Positions 61,503 through 64,000 of a stretch of DNA of 64,000 nucleotides are shown here, piece after piece; positions within the stretch are counted from its first letter, which is position 1, and the number at the start of each line of letters is the position of its first letter. Where the stretch lies: positions 1,674,101 through 1,738,100 of the forward strand of contig NC_003074.8 of assembly GCF_000001735.4 (NCBI RefSeq), written 5' to 3'. The translations under genes and the position numbers were made by a program. Under the pieces are notes generated by a model, which worked only from the letters and a program-made list of their open reading frames with translations, was not told the origin of the DNA and did no database searches. The DNA comes from Arabidopsis thaliana (taxonomy: Eukaryota; Streptophyta; Magnoliopsida; Brassicales; Brassicaceae).

Positions 61503-62695
61503 AATCAGGGTCCAAGACCTAAGATTACAAAAGGCTTTCTTGTGTTCGTTATTTATCTGAAAATTTTGTGATACCAGAAATGGGAAATTCTGTATTAGGA
61601 AGAAAATGTTTGTGGATTATGGAACTAGTTTACCGCTAATTTGATCGCATCAAGCATTATGGTTTCTATTAATACACCAAAACTTCATTTTCGAAAATTC
61701 CTATTTCTGTACAAGTTTATAATTTTAATCAAGTATTTATACATCGTATGTGTAACTTTATATGCAACGTAGTGTCCGACGCGTGGCAGAGATCTAACGG
61801 ATAGCAAGCATCGTCTTTCACGGATTATTACGGCGTTTTGGTCAAAAGACGAGAGAACACGGCTTCGGTTTTTGTCTTTATCTACTCCGAACCAAAATCC
61901 GAACGTGGGGAGACCACTTGTAAAAGCCACGTGAGCGTCCGAACCTAAAATGAGCTTTACATTTGCATCTTTCTGTCTCTTTTTCCCATCCACACATGTC
62001 CCTTAATCACAAGCTTAACTTACCAAAATCCAATAAATAAACTAAATTAATACGTATTATACGTTTATAACATTTTGTTACCAAATAACAATAATGATGC
62101 ACATGTTCTTCTTATATTATAGTTTGAAACATGAAAATGTATCACATATAACTATGTGCATTACTATTTACTTAAAATCAAATGCTTTTGCACGTCCTAG
62201 TTGTGTTTGCCGAGGATTTTGGAGGGAAAGTTTGATTTTTTGAAGTTCAAACTCACTTTTCTGATTTTCGTTGTCTCCTTCTCTTTCTCTCTCTCTCTGG
62301 CCAAATAAGCCAATTCATTTATTTCTCATTTATTGGTAATGCATTCGCTTTGATTTCTCTGTTCTTGTAAGATACTTATATAGAAAATGAGATATTAAAT
62401 TTAGATTCATGCCATAATCAGAGAGATCTGATTTTGAAAACTTAGAAGACCTTTCTTTTTGAAGCTTCAAGTCATAGCTCATGTAAAGTCACGATCATTG
62501 TTTTGATTATTATTATATAGATTTGAATTGTGAAAGACTCTTCATTTAATTTTCTCTGTATTAATGGTCAACTACCATTGTTCACATGCACCCGCAAAAA
62601 AAAAAACTAATTTTTTTTCTTTTTTCTTCTCCTCATCTTCAGAGTTTTGAGATTTGTGATTGCCTCCATGCAAGAGCTGAATTAGCCGAATCTGG
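61503..62695. promoter_or_regulatory. Divergent promoter INVH / NEAP1
   Basis: 1.2 kb between two head-to-head genes. A G-box (GCCACGTG) is at 61926-61933 and an ACGCGTGGC motif at about 61779-61787, both nearer INVH. A CT-rich tract (TCTCTCTCTCTCT region, 62280-62298) is nearer NEAP1 and may be in its leader. Motifs are seen; function is inferred. Confidence 0.4.
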
Positions 62696-64000
62696 ATGTC
62701 TTATTCTGAAAAAACGACGGTGGATCCACTTCTGAGAGATTTGGATGAGAAGAAAGAGAGTTTCCGGCGAAACGTGGTGTCTCTGGCTACGGAGCTGAAG
62801 CAAGTGAGGGGCCGTTTGGTTTCTCAAGAACAATCTTTTCTTAAAGAGACCATTACTAGAAAAGTAAGTCTTTTTTTTTTTTGAAGGAATCCCATTTATT
62901 CTCTGAGTGATTCTCTTCCTTATGTTCATGTAATTAAATGGTGGGGTCAAATATTATTTGGTTGCTGGTTTTCTAAGTTTTGTAATAATTGAATCAGATT
63001 GAAATGAATGATTTGGTTTATTTCTGTTGTTTGTTTGTTTGTTCAGGAAGCAGAGAAAAGGGGAAAGAATATGGAAATGGAGATTTGTAAATTGCAGAAG
63101 AGACTGGAAGAAAGGAATTGTCAGCTTGAAGCTTCTGCATCTGCTGCTGATAAGGTTTATCCTTACACATCAATTTGGTCTCTTCATAATTATGAATCCA
63201 ATCTATTATTAGACTATATCAATTTACTTCTAAATACTTGATCAGTTCAAAGAGTTATTTATATGGTTCTTGAATCCTATCTAGATCAAGTAGACAATAT
63301 CTTATAGCTCTTTGAGTCTTTTGGAATTCGATTCAACTAGAGGATAAATTATGCAACTTTAGCTGTGATCCATTGATGTATTAGTGATATAAGCTTAAGA
63401 TTTATTAGTCCTAATTTCTGGTCGAATGCATTGTTACCTAACAAATTTATGTTATTGTAATGATATATACTCTTAGTTAGACTTACTTAATTTGTATCTT
63501 GTTTTTGAGGAAACAGTTTATCAAAGAGTTGGAGGAATTTAGATTAAAGCTTGATACAACCAAGCAAACCGCAGAGGCAAGTGCTGATTCTGCTCAATCT
63601 ACAAAGATCCAATGCTCAATGCTAAAGCAACAACTTGACGACAAAACACGTTCTCTCAGAGAACAAGAAGACCGTATGACTCAGCTTGGTCATCAGCTTG
63701 ATGATCTACAGAGAGGTCTGAGCTTGAGAGAGTGCTCAGAAAAGCAGCTTAGAGAAGAAGTTAGGAGAATCGAGCGTGAGGTTACTGAGGCCATTGCAAA
63801 AGCGGGAATAGGTGGCATGGACAGCGAGCTCCAGAAACTTCTAGAAGATGTGTCTCCAATGAAATTTGAGAGGATGAATAGGCTAGTTGAAGTAAAAGAC
63901 GAAGAGATTACAAAACTGAAAGATGAGATAAGGTTAATGTCAGGTCAATGGAAACATAAGACTAAGGAACTCGAATCTCAGGTACATCCATCTTTTTCCA
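62696..64000 (+). CDS. NEAP1: Nuclear envelope-associated protein 1 (coiled coil), 5' part
   Basis: Exons 62696-62863, 63047-63154 and 63517-63981 are seen; the gene runs on past the window. The 243 residues visible are almost wholly coiled coil with heptad-like Leu/Glu/Lys spacing (LDEKKESFRRNVVSLATELK, then MEICKLQKRLEERNCQLE, then IKELEEFRLKLDT). A short break (AIAKAGIGGMDSELQKLLED) divides two coils. NEAP proteins sit at the inner nuclear envelope through a C-terminal membrane segment, interact with SUN proteins and form a plant lamina-like network; that C-terminus is outside this window. The last donor, GTACAT at 63982, is consistent with a following exon. I recall At3g05830 as NEAP1. 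Confidence 0.88.

Overview
This is a plant nuclear window. It is AT-rich, the genes are split by many short GT-AG introns, and tRNA, U1 snRNA and miR169-target signals are present. The proteins read out of the exons match Arabidopsis thaliana, and gene content and order agree with my memory of the upper arm of chromosome 3, roughly At3g05685 to At3g05830. That placement rests on recognition, not on a search. I rebuilt the gene models by hand from reading frame, splice sites and protein homology. UTR ends and transcription starts are not determined.

Layout, left to right: a partial cystatin-related gene (-); NF-YA2 (-) with a miR169 target site in its 3' UTR; a long AT-rich gap; a U1 snRNA gene (+) with plant USE and TATA elements; the zinc-finger gene DI19-3 (-), which carries an AT-AC U12-type intron; the trans-Golgi syntaxin SYP43 (+); importin alpha IMPA7 (-); a DUF3511 gene (+); two tandem defensin-like genes (+); the RecQ helicase RECQL1 (+); a pectin methylesterase inhibitor-like gene (-) with repeats in its upstream region; a truncated TRFL-like relic (-); TRM6 (+); tRNA-Pro(CGG) (-); an SNU23/ZMAT2-type spliceosomal protein (+); an intact TRFL-like gene (-); a decayed Lon relic followed by LON3 and LON4 (all -); the atypical bHLH AIF1 (+); an IGR-motif mitochondrial ribosomal-type protein (-); the neutral invertase INVH (-); and the 5' half of NEAP1 (+).

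Most genes are unrelated housekeeping or regulatory loci, as usual in plant chromosomes, and there is no operon-like logic. The linked parts are local duplications: the Lon cluster, the two defensin-like genes with their flanks, and the TRFL-like gene with its relic 7 kb away. RNA processing is a loose theme (U1 snRNA, an SNU23-like splicing protein, a U12 intron and a GC-AG intron), but I read this as coincidence.

I found no convincing evidence of a new multi-gene system. The best leads are the stepwise decay of the Lon array (lost start codon, lost exon, altered donor site), the AT-AC intron in DI19-3, a U1 snRNA gene with an altered Sm site, and the His-rich defensin-like pair with a shared promoter block.
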